Shown in pieces: positions 8,457 to 15,413 of a stretch of 36,940 nt of DNA (the first letter of the stretch is position 1; every line of letters begins with the position of its first letter). The notes beneath the pieces were generated by a model. The model saw nothing but the letters and a program-made list of their open reading frames with translations. It made no database searches and had not been told where the DNA came from. The position numbers were made by a program, and so were the translations under genes. Source of the stretch: Burkholderiales bacterium (lineage in GTDB: Bacteria; Pseudomonadota; Gammaproteobacteria; Burkholderiales; Thiobacteraceae); assembly GCA_030681095.1 (NCBI GenBank), contig JAUXTZ010000386.1, positions 1 to 36,940 on the forward strand. The letters run 5' to 3'.

Positions 8457-9447
8457 TGACTGCCTCCCATTGCTTGCCGATCACTTCCGGCGAATAGTGC
8501 GCCGCCACAAAATCCTGTGCCGCGTGGATGCGCGGAACAATTTCGGATTGATGCGACATGACCCAATCGAGGTTGGCGCAGAAATCATCGCCCAGCGGAA
8601 TCCACTCGGCGAAGGGCTGGTACGCCGGCAAAGCGCTCGCCAGTGCAAAACGCCCGGCCCAAACCGATTCAACCAGCCGGTTCGGGCTTTTAACATCTTT
8701 TTTTTCCATGCCCACACGCGAAGGCAACAACACCATATCCGTCTCGCGCAGCTCTTTCCATACCTGCTCAACCGACCACGGCACGATATATACCTTAACC
8801 CGGTTGCCCACCTGCCGATTGAAGATTCTGCACTCTTCCTCCAAGCCCACCCTGGGTCGCGTGCAAATGCGCACCGAAAGCGCCACCTCCGCCTTGCGGA
8901 CAGCCAGTTGGGACAGCAGCACTTCCAGCGTATCCAGATTCACGGGGTGGCCAAACCAGAGCGCCTCGATCCGCCGCCCCGGCCGCCATTTCCATTCAGC
9001 CACGCCCTTTGGGCCTTCATAAGGATCGCCGATGACGGCCGCTTCGCGGCCTGTCTCATCGCTGATTGCCGCGGCCATCTCCTGCGTGTTCGCCACCAGT
9101 GCGTCAGCGCGCGCAAGCATGGCGCGGTCATGGTCGCCTTTTTGCTTCATATCAAACTTATAGTCGCACAAATCAACGATCACCTTGGCGCCGGCACGCT
9201 GGGCCGCCGCCAAAATCTCCTCGTTTGAGGGCTGATTGCTCTTGGAAAATATGATGACATCCGCGTTCATTGCTGCCGACATCGCCGCTTCGGGCTGCTC
9301 AGCGCTGACAATGGATTGAGAATATCCGCGCGCTTCCAACCATCGCGCAGGGATCAACACCCGATAGCGCGTGCTTGCGAAAGGAGAATAAAAAACATCG
9401 CCACGCTTTTCCAGCGTGGAGAAGGTAATCCAGCAGATACGTCGCAT
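8446..9447 (-). CDS. GT-B fold glycosyltransferase (group 1-like)
   Basis: A 333-residue protein with two Rossmann-like halves. The N-terminal half has FYSPFASTRYRVLIPARWLE, a pattern found in glycosyltransferases of surface-polysaccharide and flagellar-modification clusters. The C-terminal half holds ALWFGHPVNLDTL and the donor-binding region KSPNRLVESVWAGRFALAS, equivalent to the EX7E-containing region of GT4 enzymes. No signal peptide or membrane segment is seen, so it acts in the cytoplasm. It sits 18 bases behind the GT8-like gene and overlaps the methyltransferase by 11 bases, forming a three-gene unit. Donor sugar and acceptor are unknown. Confidence 0.75.
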   Translation of the reverse strand: MRRICWITFSTLEKRGDVFYSPFASTRYRVLIPARWLEARGYSQSIVSAEQPEAAMSAAMNADVIIFSKSNQPSNEEILAAAQRAGAKVIVDLCDYKFDMKQKGDHDRAMLARADALVANTQEMAAAISDETGREAAVIGDPYEGPKGVAEWKWRPGRRIEALWFGHPVNLDTLEVLLSQLAVRKAEVALSVRICTRPRVGLEEECRIFNRQVGNRVKVYIVPWSVEQVWKELRETDMVLLPSRVGMEKKDVKSPNRLVESVWAGRFALASALPAYQPFAEWIPLGDDFCANLDWVMSHQSEIVPRIHAAQDFVAAHYSPEVIGKQWEAVIEA

Positions 9448-9465
9448 CGTGCTTACCTTAAAACA

Positions 9466-10140
9466 TCAAGCCTGCACACACCGCAACATATCCTCTCGCT
9501 CGCGCAACCACTCGGCGGCATATTCGCAATCGCGGGTGGCAGTGTAGTAAGGCCCACCCAGCGTGTAATGCACCAGCGACACATCCGGGTTAGGCGCATC
9601 GTAATCCACCAAATGATTCCAGCAATGCGGAAGCGTACCGATCAACTCGTCATTGCCCAGCCATTTGAATTGATGCAACTCCAAGCCTGACGCGGTATTC
9701 ACGTATTCTGGCGTTAGCGCACGGCACTTGGCGTTGTTGAAAATCATCACGCTCGACCAATTTTTTTTCTCATAGGCCGTTTGCGGTTCGCCAAGAAATT
9801 TGGTGCCCTCTTTCGGCTTGTGGTCATGCTTCACGCACTGCACCGCATAGCGTTCGTCACACAGCGCCCACAGCTTGGCGATGTCGTCCAGCACGATCAT
9901 GTCGTTGTCCATGAAGATCGAGAAGCCTTCATAACCGGAAAGATACGGCGCCAAAAATCGGCTAAAGGAAAACTCAGTGGACTGGAGTGGATTACGCTCT
10001 CGGTTGAATATTTCCTTCAACTGCGTTAGTGACAGCAGCGAAATATTCACCGGCTCCGATGCACGTGCATTAATGCTATGTGCCAATACGCTCGACAGAG
10101 CGGGAATACGCGAATCGTAGCCAATATATATTTGAATCAT
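9466..10140 (-). CDS. GT8-like glycosyltransferase with DND metal site
   Basis: A 224-residue GT-A fold enzyme. It begins with IQIYIGYDSR, the usual nucleotide-sugar-binding strand, and carries FSIFMDNDMIVLDD (73-86), whose D78-x-D80 would bind the metal and nucleotide diphosphate. Later HQFKWLGNDELIGTLPHCWN and VHYTLGGPY are typical of the GT8 and Stealth-neighbouring families. The ATG at 10140 is preferred to the in-frame ATG at 10152 because a GAGG ribosome site lies 6 bases before it. It is the first gene of the three-gene sugar unit that runs to 7935. Specificity is unknown. Confidence 0.78.
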   Translation of the reverse strand: MIQIYIGYDSRIPALSSVLAHSINARASEPVNISLLSLTQLKEIFNRERNPLQSTEFSFSRFLAPYLSGYEGFSIFMDNDMIVLDDIAKLWALCDERYAVQCVKHDHKPKEGTKFLGEPQTAYEKKNWSSVMIFNNAKCRALTPEYVNTASGLELHQFKWLGNDELIGTLPHCWNHLVDYDAPNPDVSLVHYTLGGPYYTATRDCEYAAEWLREREDMLRCVQA

Positions 10141-10209
10141 TTTTTTCCTCATTCAGTTTTTCTTAGGGCTTATTCCGAATACGAATAAAAAGTGCTTGAT
10201 TTCCCCATC

Positions 10210-10250
10210 TCTCTAACCCTCGCCCCGCTTGCGGGCTGAGCCAGGGCAAA
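10210..10250. repeat. REP-like palindrome fragment
   Basis: The segment contains CCCGC-TT-GCGGG at 10224-10235 within TCTCTAACCCTCGCCCCGCTTGCGGG, which resembles the larger palindrome at 31603-31641 (TCTCCCGCAAGCGGGAGAG). It occupies the gap between the toxin stop and the GT8-like gene and may also act as a weak terminator. Confidence 0.4.
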
Positions 10251-10282
10251 TGAAAGTCATGCATTTGCCGCACACGTCGCCG

Positions 10283-10555
10283 TCATCGACCGAAAAGATC
10301 GGCGTGCGTGCCGGTACGCTCGAAGCGAACCGTTTCGCCATCCACGCAGTAAATCAAGACCCAATCGGGTTCGATATGAAGGTCGCGGCTTGGCTTCCAC
10401 TCACCTTGCAGCGGGTGGTCTCCAAGCCCGCGCGGGAGAGGCTGGCCGGTGAGTAGCAGACCGATAACGTCGCGCAGCTTGCCCATATCCTTGCCGCGTT
10501 TCGCGGCTAGATTCACATCGCGTTTAAACTGTCCGCTATAGCTCGCCGAACGCAT
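10283..10555 (-). CDS. YafQ-type mRNA interferase toxin
   Basis: A 90-residue RelE/YafQ-family ribosome-dependent endoribonuclease. Every YafQ active-site position is present with a constant three-residue offset from the E. coli protein: H47 (DHPLQG), H60 and D64 (DLHIEPDW), R80 and H84 (ERTGTHADLF). The start ATG overlaps the antitoxin stop as TGATG, so translation is coupled; an in-frame TTG three bases earlier is less likely. It cleaves mRNA in the ribosomal A site when the antitoxin is degraded. Confidence 0.9.
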   Translation of the reverse strand: MRSASYSGQFKRDVNLAAKRGKDMGKLRDVIGLLLTGQPLPRGLGDHPLQGEWKPSRDLHIEPDWVLIYCVDGETVRFERTGTHADLFGR

Positions 10556-10797
10556 CAAATGTCCAACTGTTTGAACAGGTCGGACAGACTTGAAGCATGG
10601 AACACGTCTTCACCTTGGCGGCCCTTGCGGATCGTGTCGGCGGTCAGTGCGTTGGGCGTTTCGCTGTCGGCGATGTACAGGCGCATCAGGTCACGGATGA
10701 TTTGAGCAGCGGGGCGATGGCGGTCTGCCGCCACGGCCATGAATTGGTCGCGTAGCTCCGGCTCCATCTTGATCGACATTTGCACTTCTTTAGCCAT
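10555..10797 (-). CDS. RelB/DinJ-family antitoxin
   Basis: An 80-residue ribbon-helix-helix antitoxin. The N-terminal strand EVQMSIKMEPELRDQFMAVA and helix RPAAQIIRDLMRLYI match the DinJ/RelB DNA-binding domain; the C-terminal tail (EDVFHASSLSDLFKQLDI) would wrap the toxin. A strong GGGGGAGG ribosome site lies 5 bases before the ATG. The promoter just upstream overlaps three direct repeats that are likely its own operator. Confidence 0.88.
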   Translation of the reverse strand: MAKEVQMSIKMEPELRDQFMAVAADRHRPAAQIIRDLMRLYIADSETPNALTADTIRKGRQGEDVFHASSLSDLFKQLDI

Positions 10798-10832
10798 GCT
10801 GGCCTCCCCCGGGTGAGTTAGTGAATGCGGCC

Positions 10833-10870
10833 ATTTTAAAAGGTATTCACTAGGTATGCAATAGGTATTC
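10833..10870 (-). promoter_or_regulatory. Promoter and triple direct-repeat operator of the YafQ-type pair
   Basis: On the minus strand TTGCAT (10861-10856) and TAAAAT (10838-10833) form -35 and -10 boxes separated by exactly 17 bases. Overlapping them are three direct copies of AGGTATTC/AGGTATGC (plus strand 10841-10848, 10852-10859, 10863-10870) repeated every 11 bases, one helical turn, which fits cooperative binding of antitoxin dimers. Confidence 0.6.
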
Positions 10871-11027
10871 TAAATCCATATAATTCGTGAATTGAATAGT
10901 TGCTACTCCTACCGCAAAAGCCATGGTCACTATCTCAGAATTTTCTTCTGATTTACGGCGGCATGCGCAACCCGGCCGTGCCAGGTATCGCAGGTGCCGC
11001 CCGCCCGCCCCGCGCTCAGCGCTTGTA

Positions 11028-12695
11028 TTAAGGAGCGTTTCTAACATGTAGATCGCTCGACAACCTAGCCAGAACCTGTTGCCAATCCCCGGAAGAAGTT
11101 TGCCGATAGATCTGAAACCCAGGGAACCAGGGTGATTGCGCTACGTCTTCCATCCAGCGCCAATCTGCGGGATAGGGAATCATCACCCGTGCCGTGCGCC
11201 CCAAGCCCGCCATCAGATGCATATTCGTGTTGCTGACCCCTATATATTCATGGACCAAATTCAGCAATGCCAACATTTCCTCCAGATTTTCGTTGGCCTC
11301 GCTGAAGTCATGCACCTCACGCCCTGCGTAATGCGCGAGTTGCTCGATTTCTCCTGGCTTAGGATGCCGCTGCAATACGACAATTGAACCAGGTAAATCC
11401 TTTAATAGCTCACCCAGCGATTGTATGGGCGCTTCCTTGAACAGCAGTCGCTCGGACTGCTCGGTCCCCGCTCGCCAAGTCACCCCGATGAAATGCTTCG
11501 CGGCGCACTTCGATAAACGTTCACTCATCCGTTTAAGTATTTCGGGCGCTGCCCTCAGCTTAAGCGGGGGCGGAATCTCCGATGCAGACGCCATGCCGAG
11601 CACATAGGGCAAGTTGCCGACGCTCAGCACGGCGTCGAATGCCGACGCATCAACTTCTGCCTGAGGATCCAACCACTCGGTAAATAAGTCCTGGTCAGCT
11701 AATAAAGTTTTCAGCCTGAGCGAGCCTCGGTAGCTTAAGCGCATGCCGAGCGCTTTCAATCCGTAGGTGAAACGCAAAAACAACAACTCATCGCCCAAGC
11801 CCTGCTCCCCCAGTAACAGAACATGAGATCCATTAGGATGTTGAGGTAATTGCGGCGGCACAGTTCGATCTTGCGTGGATAGCGCCCGACAAACATGATT
11901 CGCCCAGCCTTCGCGAAAATTCCCCAGACGCAATTGCAGATAGGCCAAGGCTTCCCGCGCGGCACGATCCTCGGGGGCCAGCGCCAAAACCATTTTTAAC
12001 TTCGCCTCTGCCTCGTCAAAATTACCCAGATATTTATCAACGATACCTAAGCCGTATAAGGTGGTGACACTTTGCGGGTTCTTTTCCAGCGCGGCCAGGT
12101 AGCAGGTTCTCGCCTGTTCGTAATCCTCAAGCGCAGCATAGCTGACGCCCATGTTATGCAACACTAAAGGATGGCCAGGGCTCAGCGCATTCGCTCTTTG
12201 TAAATAGGGCAAAGCCTCTTCATAGCGCTTGCTCTCATTGAATACCATCCCGACATTCAACAGCGCCCCCACATGATCCGGATTGATTTGCAACGCGCTG
12301 AGCCCATAGGCTTGCGCGCTATCCAAGTTACCCATTTCTTTGTTGAGGTAACACAAATTCGAGAGGATTTCTGGATTCTCAGGCTTCAGCTTTTCTGCCC
12401 TGGTGTAATACGCCAACGCCTCGCTTAGCCGCCCGCCAAATAAATACAAGCTACCCAGATTTGCCAGGGCCTCGAAATAATTTGGATCGAGTGAAATGGC
12501 CTGTATATACGCGGCTTCCGCCTCCGCTGGCTGGTTAAGCTGCGACAGCACCTTAGCCAAACCGAAATGCGCCCGTGATTCACTTGGGTTATCGGAAATA
12601 ATATGGCGATAGCATTGTTCTGCAGCGGTAAGGTTTCCCTGTTGGAACAGGGCTTGTGCTTGCGCTAGCAGGCTGATTTCATTATCAAGCGGCAT
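11028..12695 (-). CDS. TPR protein with GT9/heptosyltransferase-like C-terminal domain
   Basis: A 555-residue protein with no SEC-C motif. About seven TPR units fill residues 1-260 (for example SRAHFGLAKVLSQLNQPAEA). The remainder resembles the GT-B fold of ADP-heptosyltransferases: LLLGEQGLGDELLFLRFTYG, HFIGVTWRAGT, and YIGVSNTNMHLMAGLGRTA at the place of the donor-binding motif of GT9. The same C-terminal domain occurs in the proteins at 13271 and 19601. The repeats here are less uniform than in those two, so this is the more diverged paralogue. Role in sugar transfer to a protein or glycan is inferred from fold and context. Confidence 0.78.
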   Translation of the reverse strand: MPLDNEISLLAQAQALFQQGNLTAAEQCYRHIISDNPSESRAHFGLAKVLSQLNQPAEAEAAYIQAISLDPNYFEALANLGSLYLFGGRLSEALAYYTRAEKLKPENPEILSNLCYLNKEMGNLDSAQAYGLSALQINPDHVGALLNVGMVFNESKRYEEALPYLQRANALSPGHPLVLHNMGVSYAALEDYEQARTCYLAALEKNPQSVTTLYGLGIVDKYLGNFDEAEAKLKMVLALAPEDRAAREALAYLQLRLGNFREGWANHVCRALSTQDRTVPPQLPQHPNGSHVLLLGEQGLGDELLFLRFTYGLKALGMRLSYRGSLRLKTLLADQDLFTEWLDPQAEVDASAFDAVLSVGNLPYVLGMASASEIPPPLKLRAAPEILKRMSERLSKCAAKHFIGVTWRAGTEQSERLLFKEAPIQSLGELLKDLPGSIVVLQRHPKPGEIEQLAHYAGREVHDFSEANENLEEMLALLNLVHEYIGVSNTNMHLMAGLGRTARVMIPYPADWRWMEDVAQSPWFPGFQIYRQTSSGDWQQVLARLSSDLHVRNAP

Positions 12696-12750
12696 GTAAA
12701 ATTTCTTTGGAAATGGATCAAAGAGCCTCTAATGATCGATCTTACCCCGC

Positions 12751-12780
12751 AGCGCCTGCCCTCGCGGAGGCGGCAGCGCT
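12751..12780. repeat. Imperfect palindrome
   Basis: AGCGC-TGCC and GGCA-GCGCT arms surround CTCGCGGAGG in the gap upstream of the TPR gene at 11028. It is a GC-rich hairpin without a T-run. It belongs to a 200-bp gap (12696-12896) otherwise filled by the palindromic repeats at 12805 and 12865. Confidence 0.35.
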
Positions 12781-12804
12781 TAATTTGCCGTGGCTTACAA
12801 AACC

Positions 12805-12834
12805 CTGGTTTCCCGCCTTCGCGAGAATGACGGA
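12805..12834. repeat. REP-like palindromic repeat, solo copy
   Basis: The copy reads CTGGTTTCCCGCCTTCGCGA then GAATGACGG. It is inverted relative to the repeat at 12865-12894 and about 30 bases from it, and it closely matches the right-hand repeat of the GIY-YIG unit at 13199. It extends the repeat cluster on that side of the unit. Confidence 0.6.
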
Positions 12835-12864
12835 TTAATCAATATCCTCACGACATTCCGCTAA

Positions 12865-13243
12865 CCCGTCACCCCCGCGAAGGCGGGGGCCCAGCCTCAT
12901 AACAAACCTTCCCACAAATCGCACCAATCGGGATTAGACTCCTCGATCAAGCGCAGCTTCCATGCGCGGTTCCATTTTTTGAGTTGTTTCTCTCGAACAA
13001 TCGCTTCGCGCATGTCCTCATGCATCTCAAAATACACCAAGTGATGCACACCATCGCGCTGCGTGAAACCTTCTGCTAATTCGTTGCGATGCTGCCACCC
13101 ACGCTTGACCAAATCGCTGGTCAAGCCAATATACAAGGTGCCGTTGCGTTGGCTCGCCAGGATATAAACGCAGGGCTGTTTACTCATGATATTGATGTCT
13201 GGTTTCCCGCCTTCGCGGGGGCAGGCTCTTCGCGGGAATGACG
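12865..13243. mobile_element. Inverted-repeat-bounded GIY-YIG unit, copy 1
   Basis: A 379-bp block: left palindromic repeat 12865-12894 (CCCGTCACCCCCGCGAAGGC...), the GIY-YIG gene, and right inverted repeat 13199-13243 (CTGGTTTCCCGCCTTCGCGG... ending GGAATGACG). The gene stop lies 2 bases from the left repeat and its start 11 bases from the right repeat. The right repeat carries about 17 extra bases in its loop. The same layout recurs at 26886-27248. A mobile nature is inferred from the repeated architecture. Confidence 0.55.
12897..13187 (-). CDS. Short GIY-YIG nuclease family protein
   Basis: A 96-residue single-domain GIY-YIG protein. The motif is present as CVYILAS...GTLYIGLTSDLVKRGWQH: the YI and YIG strands, then R in LVKR and H in WQH, followed by the candidate metal glutamate in EAIVREKQLKKWNR. 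This is the UPF0213/YhbQ-like size class whose cellular role is poorly defined. It is about 69 percent identical, by my own hand alignment, to the copy at 26916, and both are enclosed by inverted palindromic repeats. It interrupts a series of TPR genes and appears unrelated to them. Confidence 0.85.
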   Translation of the reverse strand: MSKQPCVYILASQRNGTLYIGLTSDLVKRGWQHRNELAEGFTQRDGVHHLVYFEMHEDMREAIVREKQLKKWNRAWKLRLIEESNPDWCDLWEGLL

Positions 13244-13270
13244 ACTTAAGACTTCATCGTGCTGCATCAA

Positions 13271-15037
13271 TTAAGAATCAGAAAGATCGCGTGTTAATGC
13301 AGTTAAGGCCTGCCCCCAATCCCCCGCAACCGTCTGCCGATAAAGTTTAAAGCCAGGAAACCAAGGCGATTGATCCCCACTCGCCATCCAGCGCCATTCC
13401 GCCGGAAAGGGAATCAACACGCGCGCCGTTTTACCGAGTCCCGCCATGAGGTGCATGTTGGCATTGCTCACGCCCACATATTCATCCAGCACATCGAGCA
13501 AGGCCAGCATCGATTCCAGATCACCGTTGTATTCACTCAGATCATGTACGGGGCACGATACTTGGGCACGCAGTTGTTCGATTTCGCCCGCAGCAGGCTT
13601 GCGCTGGAGCACTACGATTGCGCCTGTCCAATCCTTGATTGCGCTTGCCAGCGCATCCAGCCCGATTTGCTTGAACAGCGTTTTCGGTTTACCCGGTACC
13701 GGCGGCGATCCGCCGCGCCAGGTGACGCCGAGCAGGCGTTGGCCGATCAGGCCCAGTTCGTTTAGATGCTGCCGTACTTTGGCAACATGCTGTTCGGTGG
13801 GGGAGAACCGCAGTGATGGGGGAATAGTCTCTGTTGAAAAGCATCCCAGCAATAAGGGCAGGTCTCCCACTGGGATAATTAAATCTGTTTGGGGGGCTTC
13901 GTCAAATCGGGATAACACTTGATCCACGCACCCCGATCTTTCGATCAAGGAGTGCACCTTGGCAGTGGACCAATAACCCACCCATTGCGCTTGTTCTCTC
14001 AATTGAGGGACGAAGCGTAGAAAGAAAAGCTCGTCCCCGATGCCTTGCTCATGGCAAAGCAAGATGCGTTTGTCCGCGCTTATGAAAGGCAGCAGGGATC
14101 TCGCCTTAGGTAAAGCGGTGGGTACCCTCCGCTCAACCGCGCACCGAGCATCGCGCCATTCATATTCCTGCCAGCCATGCTCGAAGTTGCCCTGCTCCAA
14201 CAAGAGGTGTGAAAAATTGATGTGCGCAGTATCGTAATCGGGCATGATCTCCAGCGCTCTACGGCAGCAAGCCATCGCATCGTCGAATCGCCCAAGCACT
14301 CTCAACACCGCACCCAAGTTGTTGTGTGCATCAGCGTAATTCGGCTGGATATCTAAAGCCTGGCGAAAGCTTTCCGCAGCACGGTCAAGCTGCCCCAAGT
14401 CTCTCAAGACATTACCCAAGTTGTTGTGCGCGGCCGCGTATTGCGGGTTGAGCTCCAATGCCCGACGGTGGCTGACCACGGCTTCATCAAACTGCTGAAG
14501 CTCATGCAGCACCGCGCCCAAATTGCTATGAAGCTCAGCAATATTTGGATTAATTTTCAGCGCCCGGCGATAGCTCGCTACCGCTGCGTCCAGCTGACCA
14601 AGATCTTTGAGGGCATTGCCCAAATTAGCATGCGCTTCCACAAAGTCCGGCGCCAGCGTCAGCGCCCGGCGGAGACTTATCACCGCATCGGCGTGCTGTC
14701 CGTGCGCTTGCAAGACATTACCCAAATTGTTGTGTATCTCTGCATCATTGGGTAAAAATTCCGCTGCCTTTTGCAAAGCACGCAGTGCATCTTTACCTTG
14801 CATCTGGAGGGAGATGCACAATAACTTCCACACCAACCCGGCCTCTGGATATTGCGCAAGCAGCAAGCGCGTACGGCTTTCCAATTCGGCATAGCGCCCA
14901 GCATTGAACAAGACGGCGAGTTGATTGAAGTCGGCGGCGGTCGGGGTGCGCAGCGCCGTTTTCCCGGCGCAGCAATGTTTGTATTTTTTCCCGCTGCCGC
15001 AGGGGCACGGGGCGTTTCTTCCTGGATGCATGCTCAT
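13271..15037 (-). CDS. SEC-C/TPR protein with GT9-like C-terminal domain
   Basis: A 588-residue protein: SEC-C motif at 1-25 (C11, C13, C22, C23 in PCPCGSGKKYKHCC), a helical spacer with NAGRYAELESR, about five 34-residue TPR units (residues 95-285), and a GT9/heptosyltransferase-like domain from about 315 (LLCHEQGIGDELFFLRFVPQ, LGVTWRGGSP, YVGVSNANMHLMAGLGKTA). The front half is nearly the same as that of the 16911 protein, while the back half is nearly the same as that of the 19601 protein, so this gene looks like a chimera. The start ATG follows the same short intergenic sequence as the gene at 16911. Predicted cytoplasmic; substrate unknown. Confidence 0.83.
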   Translation of the reverse strand: MSMHPGRNAPCPCGSGKKYKHCCAGKTALRTPTAADFNQLAVLFNAGRYAELESRTRLLLAQYPEAGLVWKLLCISLQMQGKDALRALQKAAEFLPNDAEIHNNLGNVLQAHGQHADAVISLRRALTLAPDFVEAHANLGNALKDLGQLDAAVASYRRALKINPNIAELHSNLGAVLHELQQFDEAVVSHRRALELNPQYAAAHNNLGNVLRDLGQLDRAAESFRQALDIQPNYADAHNNLGAVLRVLGRFDDAMACCRRALEIMPDYDTAHINFSHLLLEQGNFEHGWQEYEWRDARCAVERRVPTALPKARSLLPFISADKRILLCHEQGIGDELFFLRFVPQLREQAQWVGYWSTAKVHSLIERSGCVDQVLSRFDEAPQTDLIIPVGDLPLLLGCFSTETIPPSLRFSPTEQHVAKVRQHLNELGLIGQRLLGVTWRGGSPPVPGKPKTLFKQIGLDALASAIKDWTGAIVVLQRKPAAGEIEQLRAQVSCPVHDLSEYNGDLESMLALLDVLDEYVGVSNANMHLMAGLGKTARVLIPFPAEWRWMASGDQSPWFPGFKLYRQTVAGDWGQALTALTRDLSDS

Positions 15038-15066
15038 CAGTTAAAAGCGAAGCTTAGTCCCGTATT

Positions 15067-15331
15067 TTATCCGTGATCAGAAAGATCGCGTGTTAATGCA
15101 GCCAACGCCTGCCCCCAATCTCCCGCAACCGTCTGCCGATATAAGGCAAACCCGGGAAACCAGGGCGATTGATCCATGCTTGCCATCCAACGCCGGAAAA
15201 GAAATCAACACGCGCGCCGTTTTGCCCAGCCCCGCCATCAGATGCATGTTGGCATTGCTCACGCCCACATATTCACCCAAGACATCGGGCAAGGCCAGGA
15301 TCGACTCCAGATCATCATTGGTAAGGTACAT
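15067..15331 (-). pseudogene. Decayed 3' fragment of a TPR-GT9 gene
   Basis: The fragment corresponds to the last 85 or so codons of the 13271/19601 type: DDLESILALPDVLGEYVGVS then NANMHLMAGLGKTARVL. After SFPA the frame is lost by a net 8-base deletion relative to the intact copies (which read AEWRWMASGDQSPWFPGF); the remaining residues FPGF...YRQTVAGDWGQAL continue in a shifted frame to a TAA at 15067-15069. There is no 5' part: homology begins abruptly at 15331. It marks the remains of a duplicated neighbour gene. Confidence 0.8.
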
Positions 15332-15413
15332 TGCGTGTCACATTCACAGGCAGCGTTAACGCACTTTATTGGTTCATATGAGGGGATTGTTGTTTGTTTC
15401 GATTGGAAGTCTG

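Noticed and set aside
8122-9228. Long plus-strand open frame of 368 codons
   Set aside because: It runs opposite to the methyltransferase and glycosyltransferase genes; its protein has no recognisable domain and many arginine, serine and histidine residues, typical of a shadow frame.
15077-15331. Separate small gene of 84 codons
   Set aside because: It is the frameshifted 3' fragment of the neighbouring TPR-GT9 type; the residues after the deletion are out of frame.
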